This document shows positions 57,393 through 64,000 of a stretch of DNA of 64,000 nt, piece by piece. Positions within the stretch are counted from its first letter, which is position 1. Each line of letters begins with the position of its first letter. Origin of the DNA: Puniceicoccaceae bacterium 5H (GTDB lineage Bacteria > Verrucomicrobiota > Verrucomicrobiia > Opitutales > Oceanipulchritudinaceae); assembly GCA_009772895.1 (NCBI GenBank), contig WOUP01000015.1, forward strand, positions 27,803-91,802, written 5' to 3'. A program made the position numbers and the translations under genes. The notes under the pieces are model-generated. The model made no database searches and was not told the origin of the DNA. It worked only from the letters and a program-made list of their open reading frames with translations.

Positions 57393-58436
57393 TCAGCGCC
57401 CCGGTGCGGCCTGTTGAAGTAGCTGAATGACCGGCAGGAAAACCGCTAGCACCAGCATCCCGACCACGGTTGCCAGCCCTAACAGAAGGGCAGGTTCCAA
57501 CCAGGTTTTGAGTCCGTTCAAGCGTGCCTCGAGTTCTTCCTTCAGTAGATCGGCGGCTTCGGCGAATCTTTCAACCAGCGAGTGCGTTTCCTCGCCCACT
57601 TCGAGCAGGCTGTGCACGGTCAGGTCGGGCTGGGCGGTCTCGAGATAGGCTGCGCTGAGGCGGCGCCCGGCCTGCACGCGCTCGGCCAGCTGTTGCCACT
57701 CGGGCGCGGCATTGAGGCGCAATGACGCTGGCAGGGAAAGCCCGACCGAGAGGGCGGACGCGGTGGTCTGCAGCTGCTGGATGAGCGTATAGAGCTGGCG
57801 GGTGCGGCCCCACCAGGGCAAAGCCGTCGACCATTGCTGCAGCCGGGCTTGCCAGGGGGTGCTCCGGGCCGCCAGCTGCCGCAGGGTGAGCACGGTGCCG
57901 CTGCCGAGCGTGAGGCCGAGCAGGCCGCCGACCAGCAGGACGCGCGGCAGGCCCATGACGGTGCGGGTGAGCCAGGGCAGGGGCTGGCCCTGCAGTTGGG
58001 GGATCTGCCGGTAGACTTCGGCGAATTGCGGGGCAACGAAGGTGAGCAGGGTGGTGACGATCACGATCGCCAGCGCGCCGACCGTCAACGGATAGGCAGC
58101 GGCGGAGACGACCTGTTGGCGCAGGCGGGCGAGGGAACGCCGTTCCTGCACCAGCCGCTGGAGGGTCTCGGCGACGCGCCCCGAGGCTTCCCCGGCGCGC
58201 ACGAGGGTGTAGGCGGTCGGGCCGAGGGCGTGGCGCTGACGCAGCGCGTCGGCCAGGGCGGTACCGTTGACCACCTCCTGTCGAATGCCCTCCCACAGGC
58301 TGCGCAGATCGTCCCGCCGGCTTTGCCGGGCGATGGTGCGCACCGCCCGGTCCAGCGGGATGCGGACCGCTAGCAGCCGGGCGAGGCGGTCCAGGTCTTG
58401 CCACAACTGCGGCTCATGGCGGAGAGGGCGTTTCAT
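57393..58436 (-). CDS. GspF/PilC-family inner-membrane protein
   Basis: The 347-residue protein has two type II secretion F domains (residues ~15-135 and ~210-340), each with the repeated pattern of conserved glycines (GTALADALRQ, GEASGRVAETL; VGEETHSLVERF), and three membrane helices near 110-135, 160-185 and 315-340. It is the platform for the pilus or secretion ATPases encoded downstream. It is somewhat shorter than the usual ~400. Confidence 0.9.
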   Translation of the reverse strand: MKRPLRHEPQLWQDLDRLARLLAVRIPLDRAVRTIARQSRRDDLRSLWEGIRQEVVNGTALADALRQRHALGPTAYTLVRAGEASGRVAETLQRLVQERRSLARLRQQVVSAAAYPLTVGALAIVIVTTLLTFVAPQFAEVYRQIPQLQGQPLPWLTRTVMGLPRVLLVGGLLGLTLGSGTVLTLRQLAARSTPWQARLQQWSTALPWWGRTRQLYTLIQQLQTTASALSVGLSLPASLRLNAAPEWQQLAERVQAGRRLSAAYLETAQPDLTVHSLLEVGEETHSLVERFAEAADLLKEELEARLNGLKTWLEPALLLGLATVVGMLVLAVFLPVIQLLQQAAPGR

Positions 58437-58488
58437 GCGCAGGGGATTGACCTTAGGCCTGCCGCCGCGTTTGCCAACTCCGGAATCG

Positions 58489-59055
58489 CTAGGCGTCAGC
58501 CGACATCATCTGGAGTAAGGCATCGCGCACTTCGGGCAGCTCCTGCACGCCGTCTTCGTCGATGAAGTGGCCTGCGCCAGGGATCTGGATCAGGTGTCCG
58601 CCGAGATCCGTCGCCAGCCGTCGCGTGAGGTCGGGCGGCACGTGGGTGTCGTTGTCGGAAGTCAGCAGCGTGTAGTGAGGGCTCTGACGGCGCAGCTGGG
58701 CGAAGTCGAGCGGGGCCTCGAGGAACGCCGCGAGATTGGGGTATCGCTCGATTTCGCGGGTGAAGCCAGAGACGAGCACCACGCCGCCGACGCGCGCTTC
58801 GGGTTTGCCTTGCAGAAAGCGCAGCAGGCTGACGCAGCCCAGACTGTGGGCCACGAGGTAGGTGTGCGCATCCAGGCGCTCGATGGCGGCATCCAATGCG
58901 TCCTGCCAGGCCTGCGGCTCGGGCTGGTCGGGGTCGGGCAACTGCGGGATATGGGTCTCGGCACGGTCACCGATCTGGTCCTGCAACCAGGGGAACCAGT
59001 GGCGGTCGGGGGCCCCGCCGTAGCCGTGAATGATGTAGAGCTGCGGTTGTGCCAT
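58489..59055 (-). CDS. RBBP9/YdeN-family serine hydrolase
   Basis: The 188-residue alpha/beta hydrolase starts with LYIIHGYGGAPDRHWFPWL, a RBBP9/YdeN pattern, followed by the nucleophile in VAHSLGCVSLL, the acid in SDNDTHVP and the histidine in PGAGHFIDEDG. The substrate is unknown. The ATG at 59055 is preferred over one at 59073 because it is the family-like start. Confidence 0.88.
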   Translation of the reverse strand: MAQPQLYIIHGYGGAPDRHWFPWLQDQIGDRAETHIPQLPDPDQPEPQAWQDALDAAIERLDAHTYLVAHSLGCVSLLRFLQGKPEARVGGVVLVSGFTREIERYPNLAAFLEAPLDFAQLRRQSPHYTLLTSDNDTHVPPDLTRRLATDLGGHLIQIPGAGHFIDEDGVQELPEVRDALLQMMSADA

Positions 59056-59103
59056 CGGGCAGCCAGCGGCCATTCCGGGGCGGCGGCAAATGCGCGGCGG
59101 CGT

Positions 59104-60552
59104 TTAGCGCTGGCGCAGCAGCCGTACGGCGGCGAGCACGGCCAGGAGGGGCACGAGCGCGAACAGGGCGAAGAGCCAGATGGCGGCCAGGTGGGCGCCA
59201 TCAGCGGCGGCGGTGCGGTCGATCCCGGCCGCGTTGACGATCAGTCCGGCGAGCGAGGAGCCGATAGCGATGGCCATCAGTTCGATCGTCGTGATGGAGG
59301 AGGCGGCGATGTTGCCCTCGCCTTTGGGAGCGCGTTCGAGCACCTGGCTCAGCAGGTGGGGCCAGCAGATACCGACGCCGAGGCCGAGCAGGAAGAGTCC
59401 GGCGCCCGTCGGCCAACGCAGCCAGACGCCCGTCTCCGACAGCAGCGGCACGATGATCGCGAGCGCGACGAGGGCCACGATCTGGCACAGGGGGCCACTG
59501 GCGATCGGGATCCAGATCCGCCGCTCAAAGAAGCCCGAGCTGACCATGGAGCCGAGCGTCCAGCCGGCGGACATCGTGGCGGTGAGGTAGCCGGCCCCGA
59601 GCGGCGTCATGCCGTTGAGCTCTTGCAGAAAGTAGGGCACGTAGATCTCGGGGCTGACGGCACACACGAGCATGCCCATCATGAGGTAGAGCAGGCAAAG
59701 CGGTTGGCGCAGATCGAACGCGCCGTGGGGCAACAGGCGCCCCTCCTTGCGGCGTTCACGCCAGGCCAACACGCCGAGCAGCGCGCTTCCGCCGATCAGC
59801 CCGGCCGCTTGCCCGGCCACGCCTTTGGCCAGCCCGCCGAGCGAGATGGCCAGTACGGCTGCGGTAAGCAAGGCCAGTTGGTTGCGCGGCAGGCGTTGGG
59901 TGAGGCGGATGGCTTCATCTCCCTGCCGGGGCAGGATAAAGCTGGCCAGCAGGGCGAAGATAAAGCCGAAGGGGGCCACCGCCCCAAAGCCCCAGCGCCA
60001 GGCGTCGACATGGGCAAACCAGCCACCGACTGCGGGCCCGACCAACGTGGCGATGCCCCACATCGCGGAGACGATGGCCATGGCGCGCGGCCAGAGGGCC
60101 GGGCGAAAGAGCAGGCGGATCATCGCATAGGAAAGCGCCACCAGCCACCCGCCGCCGAGGCCCTGGATCAGCCGCCCGAGCAGCATGATGGGCATGGACG
60201 GCGCAAGCGCACAGAGCAGCGCTCCAAAGGTGAAGACCGCCGTGGAGACGACGTAGGCCAGGCGCGGCTGCAGGGCGCGCAAGAGCTGCGCCGAGCTGGC
60301 ACTGCCGACGACCGAAGCGACCACAAACAGGGTGGTGTTCCACGCATAGAGGCTCAGGCCGCCGATGTCGTGCACGATCGAGGGCAGCAGCGTCGTGACG
60401 ATGAAGACGTTGGTCGCGTGCAGGGCAGTGCCGCCCGCCAATACGAGGTTGCGCACGACGTTGCGGCCCGCCAGCAGCTCGCTCCAACGTGCGGGCGGCG
60501 GCGATTGCGTGGGTTGTTGGTCAGGCAGGCAAGGTGAGAGAGGTGAACTCAC
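59104..60552 (-). CDS. MFS transporter (DHA2-like exporter)
   Basis: The 482-residue protein has about 14 hydrophobic helices, with GRLIQGLGGGWLVALSYAMI and RAMAIVSAMWGIATLVGPAVGGW matching motif B/C of drug exporters of the EmrB type. It starts at GTG 60552 with AAGG upstream. It may be co-transcribed with the hydrolase 48 bases downstream. Substrate unknown. Confidence 0.88.
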   Translation of the reverse strand: MSSPLSPCLPDQQPTQSPPPARWSELLAGRNVVRNLVLAGGTALHATNVFIVTTLLPSIVHDIGGLSLYAWNTTLFVVASVVGSASSAQLLRALQPRLAYVVSTAVFTFGALLCALAPSMPIMLLGRLIQGLGGGWLVALSYAMIRLLFRPALWPRAMAIVSAMWGIATLVGPAVGGWFAHVDAWRWGFGAVAPFGFIFALLASFILPRQGDEAIRLTQRLPRNQLALLTAAVLAISLGGLAKGVAGQAAGLIGGSALLGVLAWRERRKEGRLLPHGAFDLRQPLCLLYLMMGMLVCAVSPEIYVPYFLQELNGMTPLGAGYLTATMSAGWTLGSMVSSGFFERRIWIPIASGPLCQIVALVALAIIVPLLSETGVWLRWPTGAGLFLLGLGVGICWPHLLSQVLERAPKGEGNIAASSITTIELMAIAIGSSLAGLIVNAAGIDRTAAADGAHLAAIWLFALFALVPLLAVLAAVRLLRQR

Positions 60553-60699
60553 GCCTGCCTTCTATGCCGAAAGCACCGGTTGAATAAACGTTAAAGCGCG
60601 CCGGTTTTCATCCCTACGACAACGAGATGGGGCAGGACGGCCTGGCGCGGTTTGGTCGTGACGGTTGCGTGCAGGCGGTTCATGCTCAGCGGCAAAGCT

Positions 60700-61200
60700 A
60701 TGAGCGAAATCACGATTCGTGCATTCGCAGCGGAGGACTGGCCGGCCGTCTGGCAGATGCTGGAGCCGGTGTTCCGGGCCGGCGAAACCTACCCCTATGC
60801 GCGGGATATTCCGGAGGCGGAGGCACGGCGCAACTGGATCGAACTGCCGAAGGCCACTTTTGTGGCGGTGGGCCCGGCGGGTGCGCTGTGGGGCACCTAT
60901 TATCTAAAGCCCAACCAGCCTGGCCAGGGCGCGCACGTCTGCAACTGCGGTTACGTGACGGCAGCCGAAGCGCAGGGCCGCGGCGTGGCAACCGCCTTGT
61001 GCACGCACTCGCAGGCAGAGGCGGTGCGGCAAGGATTCCGGGCGATGCAGTTCAACCTCGTCGTCTCCACCAACATCCGGGCCGTGCGGCTCTGGCAACA
61101 CCTTGGCTTCGCCCGCGTGGGCACGCTGCCCGGGGCCTTTTGCCACCCCAGCGCCGGAGAGGTCGACGCTTACGTGATGTACCAGCGATTGGTGGACTGA
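60700..61200 (+). CDS. GNAT-family N-acetyltransferase
   Basis: The 166-residue protein has the GNAT fold: IRAFAAEDWPAVWQML at the N-terminus and the acetyl-CoA loop EAQGRGVATALC (about residue 95), followed by NIRAVRLWQHLGFARVG. The substrate is unknown. The ATG at 60700 is used; one at 60682 is possible. It converges with the next gene. Confidence 0.88.
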   Translation: MSEITIRAFAAEDWPAVWQMLEPVFRAGETYPYARDIPEAEARRNWIELPKATFVAVGPAGALWGTYYLKPNQPGQGAHVCNCGYVTAAEAQGRGVATALCTHSQAEAVRQGFRAMQFNLVVSTNIRAVRLWQHLGFARVGTLPGAFCHPSAGEVDAYVMYQRLVD

Positions 61201-61207
61201 GGGTAGA

Positions 61208-61741
61208 TCAGGGGGCTTGATGGCGGGTTCGTGCCGTCGTGGCCCGCACTTCAAAGTGCAGAAAGGCGAGCGCCTGCTCCGCGTTCAAGTGGCAGAAGGC
61301 GGCCTGGTTCTTTTGGCGGTCGTAGTTCCGCAGTCTGTTATAGAGCCACTGAGCGGAAGCGTAGGTGAGCGGGGAGGTCTGCTGTACGTGGTGCACATAC
61401 GGGGAGCAGAAATGCCAGTAGCCGCCATACCAATAGCCGAAGAAGTTGTACAACAATCCAATGCGGATATGGCCCGCTTTTGCCAGAGTGGCGATGCCCT
61501 GCAAGAAATCCAGAACGTCGCTGACGTCGTCCCAGCGCTCGTCTTCGACCGGAAGCTCTCGGTGCTGCTGGAGAAACTGCACGGCTTTATGGCGGGTCTT
61601 CAGCATTTTGGGGCCTTCGAACTCCTGCGCGCGCTGATACAACAGGTCGATCTCGTGCATGCCACGCGTTCGACGGTTTTCCCACCAGAGCGCGAACAGG
61701 CTGACAACTACGGCGAGGATCGAGATTTGCAGGGCGTCCAT
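61208..61741 (-). CDS. Hypothetical membrane-anchored protein, possibly DUF4760-like
   Basis: The 177-residue protein has an N-terminal membrane helix (residues 5-20, QISILAVVVSLFALWW) and a cytoplasmic helical part with DVSDVLDFLQGIATLAKAG and a tyrosine/tryptophan-rich segment FFGYWYGGYW. The pattern looks like DUF4760 proteins, which have no known function. The gap 61742-61888 contains a T run and no gene. Confidence 0.65.
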   Translation of the reverse strand: MDALQISILAVVVSLFALWWENRRTRGMHEIDLLYQRAQEFEGPKMLKTRHKAVQFLQQHRELPVEDERWDDVSDVLDFLQGIATLAKAGHIRIGLLYNFFGYWYGGYWHFCSPYVHHVQQTSPLTYASAQWLYNRLRNYDRQKNQAAFCHLNAEQALAFLHFEVRATTARTRHQAP

Positions 61742-61888
61742 GGGCAGTGATGGTGAGGGTCCGACGTGAGACTATGCCTTTAACCGTAGGCAGGCAACCG
61801 CGGTTGCGCGTATTCGAGCGTTGCGAGCAGGGCGGCACGGTTCGTCCGTTTTTTTCTGGCCGGGTGTCTTGCCTCTTTGGGTAAAGTA

Positions 61889-61904
61889 GATAGATCGTTC
61901 TATC
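61889..61904. promoter_or_regulatory. Inverted repeat before the TetR start (candidate operator)
   Basis: GATAGA (61889-61894) and TCTATC (61899-61904) are a perfect inverted repeat around TCGT and end one base before the TetR start codon. The flanks TA..TA extend the symmetry roughly. TetR-family proteins often bind such sites to repress their own operon. Confidence 0.55.
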
Positions 61905-61905
61905 C

Positions 61906-62460
61906 ATGAAAAGAGACCACGTATTGGCGACGGCAGAGCGCCTGTTCTACGAAGAAGGCTTCTTCGGGACGGGAGTGGACCGGGTGATCGCGGAGGCCGG
62001 GGTGGCGCGTATGACGCTCTACAAGCACTTCAAGTCCAAGGACAACCTGGTGCTGGCGGTGCTGGATCGGCGGGCCGACGCCTATTGGGCACAGCTCGAG
62101 CAGGCGGTGTCGCAGGCGCGCGAAAACGGCCACAGCGCTTGCCGGGCGCTGGTCGCGGCGCACGGAGACTGGCTGCTGGGCGAGGGCCGCCATGGTTGCC
62201 TGTTCCTCAAGGCCTTGGGCGAATACGCGGCGCAAGAGCCGGCGGTGACCCAGCGCGTGGTGGCGGAAAAAAAGCGTCTGTGCGACCGCATGGAAGTGCT
62301 GCTGACGGAGGAAGGCCACGCCCATGCCCCGGCCCTCGCGGTGCAGCTGATGCTGTTGCTGGAGGGCGCCACGGCGCTGGTCCCGGTGATGGAGGCCAAG
62401 GGCGTCGTGACGCAACTGCGCGCCGCGGCAAGCCAATTGCTGGAGGTCCGGTCGGGATGA
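61906..62460 (+). CDS. TetR-family transcriptional regulator
   Basis: The 184-residue protein has the N-terminal helix-turn-helix (FFGTGVDRVIAEAGVARMTLYKHFKSKDNL) and a ligand-binding helical domain. Its stop overlaps the ATG of the following MFS gene (ATGA), so they form one unit and it probably controls that exporter. Confidence 0.93.
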   Translation: MKRDHVLATAERLFYEEGFFGTGVDRVIAEAGVARMTLYKHFKSKDNLVLAVLDRRADAYWAQLEQAVSQARENGHSACRALVAAHGDWLLGEGRHGCLFLKALGEYAAQEPAVTQRVVAEKKRLCDRMEVLLTEEGHAHAPALAVQLMLLLEGATALVPVMEAKGVVTQLRAAASQLLEVRSG

Positions 62461-63605
62461 AGGCCTCGCAACAACTCGTGCCCGCCGGCGTGATGCTGGT
62501 GGGGGTGACCTATGGGCTCGCGCGCTACGCCTACGGGCTGTTCCTGCCCCAGATGCGCGACGACGTGGGCATGGATCCGACGGTGGCGGGCTTTGTGGCC
62601 AGTGCGGCTTACGCCGGCTATTGCGTGACGCTCGTGCTGAGTGCACTGCTCACGCATCGGGTGGGGCCGCGCGCAATGGCGATTGCGGCCGGTGCGGTGG
62701 CGACGCTCGGGCTGGGCGGTATGGCGCTGAGCCATCAGCCGCTTTGGCTTGCGACGGGCGTGCTGGTGGCGGGGATGAGCACCGGGCTTTCGTCCTCACC
62801 CATGGCGGCGGCGGTGTCGCGCCGGGTCTCGATGCCGCGCCAGGCCCGGGCCAATACGCTGATCAACAGCGGGACGAGCCTCGGCGTGGCGGTGGCGGGG
62901 CCTCTGGCCCTGCTGGCGGCCAGCGAGTGGCGCGCGGCGTACGCGTCCTTTGCGGGCCTTGCGGCGTTCAGCACGGTCTGGGCGGCGGTGGTCGTGCCAG
63001 GCCGTGAGCCCGATGAGGCAGATGGGGCGCAGCATGCCGCTGGCGAGCGCCGCTCCCTGTGGCGGCGGGAGGCTCTGCCGATCGCGTTGGCGGCAACCGG
63101 TATGGGCTTCGCGGCGTCCATCTACTGGACGTTTGCGGGAGAAGTCGTGACCTCGCTCGGCGGTTTTTCGGAAGGGTTTGTGAATCAGATCTGGCTGGTG
63201 ATCGGGCTGGCCGGGCTGCTTGGCGGCGCGGCGGGCGATCTTGTGCGGCGCTTCGGCATCGGCTGGGTCAACGCGGGCTCGCTCTTCGTGCTGGCAGCAT
63301 CGCTGGTCACGCTGGTGGTGGGCATGGGCAACCTGGCCCTCGTGCTGGCCTCGGCGGCGGCGTTTGGTGCGTCCTTCATCATGCTGACGGGTGTCTATCT
63401 GGTTTGGGGCGTCGACATTTACGCGGATCGTCCCGCCATGGGGCCGGGCGTACCGTTTCTGATGATCGCCGTGGGGCAGTTTATCGGTGCGGCTTTCGGC
63501 GGCTGGATGATTGGCCTGATCGGCTTCGGCTGGTCCTTTGGGCTCTATGCGGTGGCGGCCCTGGCTTGTGCGCTCGTGTGGCCCAAAAACTCGCCAGAAG
63601 AGTGA
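62457..63605 (+). CDS. MFS transporter (YbfB/YjiJ-like)
   Basis: The 382-residue protein has twelve helices and the YbfB/YjiJ-type opening GVTYGLARYAYGLFLPQMRDD. The start overlaps the TetR stop by four bases. Probably an exporter under TetR control; substrate unknown. Confidence 0.88.
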   Translation: MKASQQLVPAGVMLVGVTYGLARYAYGLFLPQMRDDVGMDPTVAGFVASAAYAGYCVTLVLSALLTHRVGPRAMAIAAGAVATLGLGGMALSHQPLWLATGVLVAGMSTGLSSSPMAAAVSRRVSMPRQARANTLINSGTSLGVAVAGPLALLAASEWRAAYASFAGLAAFSTVWAAVVVPGREPDEADGAQHAAGERRSLWRREALPIALAATGMGFAASIYWTFAGEVVTSLGGFSEGFVNQIWLVIGLAGLLGGAAGDLVRRFGIGWVNAGSLFVLAASLVTLVVGMGNLALVLASAAAFGASFIMLTGVYLVWGVDIYADRPAMGPGVPFLMIAVGQFIGAAFGGWMIGLIGFGWSFGLYAVAALACALVWPKNSPEE

Positions 63606-63656
63606 ACGCTTATTCACTTGATTTGTCCGAAATAGAGGTTTATGAAGCGGCCTGCC

Positions 63657-64000
63657 ATGGAACCTCGCATCACCATTATCACGCTCGGCGTCCGGGATCT
63701 GCCGCGCGCCATCCGCTTTTACCGTGACGGACTCGGCTTTGAGACCGAGGCGGCCGACGACGCGCCGATCGCGTTTTTTCGCACCTGGGGCACTCGCCTG
63801 GGGTTGTATCCGCTGGACAAGCTGGCTGAAGACATCGGGCCGGAGGTGAAGCTGGCGGGTCCGGGCTTCGGCGGCATCACGGTCGCGCACAACGTGCGTC
63901 GCAAGGAGCAGGTGACCGAGGTGCTCGAGCTGGCCGAACGCGCCGGCGGCAAGATCGTGAAGCCCGCCCGCGACACCTTTTGGGGCGGTTACGGCGGCTA
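63657..64000 (+). CDS. VOC-family (glyoxalase/bleomycin-resistance-like) protein, 3' end outside window
   Basis: The frame is open to the window end. The first residues RITIITLGVRDLPRAIRFYRDGLGF and RTWGTRLGLYPL are typical of VOC proteins, which bind metal in paired beta-alpha-beta-beta-beta units. Substrate unknown. ATG at 63642 is an alternative start. It follows the MFS gene on the same strand with a 51-base gap and may share its operon. Confidence 0.85.
   Translation, partial: MEPRITIITLGVRDLPRAIRFYRDGLGFETEAADDAPIAFFRTWGTRLGLYPLDKLAEDIGPEVKLAGPGFGGITVAHNVRRKEQVTEVLELAERAGGKIVKPARDTFWGGYGG

Noticed and set aside
58567..60537. A 656-codon plus-strand frame over the hydrolase and MFS genes
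   Set aside because: Charged, repetitive composition and full overlap with two recognisable minus-strand genes.

Overview
This 64 kb window (high GC, strong GC preference at third codon positions) looks like a chromosomal segment from a member of the Verrucomicrobiota, most likely class Opitutae. That assignment is an inference from the character of the EF-Tu, RNA polymerase and ribosomal proteins and from the gene order; no rRNA gene is present to prove it.

Region 1 (1-33.1 kb) is one long plus-strand expression supercluster. After the tail of an ExbD gene and a companion membrane protein come tRNA-Thr, tuf, tRNA-Trp, secE-nusG, rplK-rplA-rplJ-rplL, rpoB-rpoC, the str block (rpsL-rpsG-fusA-rpsJ), then the S10, spc and alpha blocks from rplC to rplQ including secY and map. 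rpmD, infA, adk and rpmJ are absent from their usual places, and tuf sits next to secE instead of behind fusA. Intrinsic terminators follow tuf, rpoC and rpsJ, so the supercluster is split into several transcription units. Several ribosomal proteins carry unusual tails: a Gly/Arg-rich N-terminus on S5, an Ala/Glu/Lys N-terminus on S11, an Ala/Glu C-terminus on L17 and a His/Asp C-terminus on L22. Beta-prime lacks the cysteines of its second zinc site. Many starts here have no Shine-Dalgarno sequence.

Region 2 (33.1-53.8 kb) is ordinary metabolism and envelope functions: a zinc-ribbon and a TM2 membrane protein, a secreted esterase-like hydrolase, citrate synthase, scattered histidine genes (hisH, hisB, hisC, hisD), a divergent pair of MscS channels, a TonB-domain protein, a chemoreceptor that has lost its front end directly behind hisD, a GT-C-like membrane protein, an ammonium transporter behind two roadblock-type proteins, guaA, a pseudouridine synthase and a DAHP synthase.

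Region 3 (53.8-64 kb) is more accessory. An AraC regulator is divergent from a frameshifted short-chain dehydrogenase. A gspF-pilT-gspE mini-operon is followed by a small hydrolase and an MFS exporter. Then come a GNAT acetyltransferase, a hypothetical protein and a TetR-MFS-VOC operon cut by the window end, with a palindrome immediately before the TetR start.

I found no CRISPR array, insertion sequence, prophage or defence island, and nothing that convincingly amounts to a wholly new system. The best leads are the tails on ribosomal proteins, the missing beta-prime zinc site, structured RNA around rplL, the truncated chemoreceptor and the roadblock-roadblock-amt operon.
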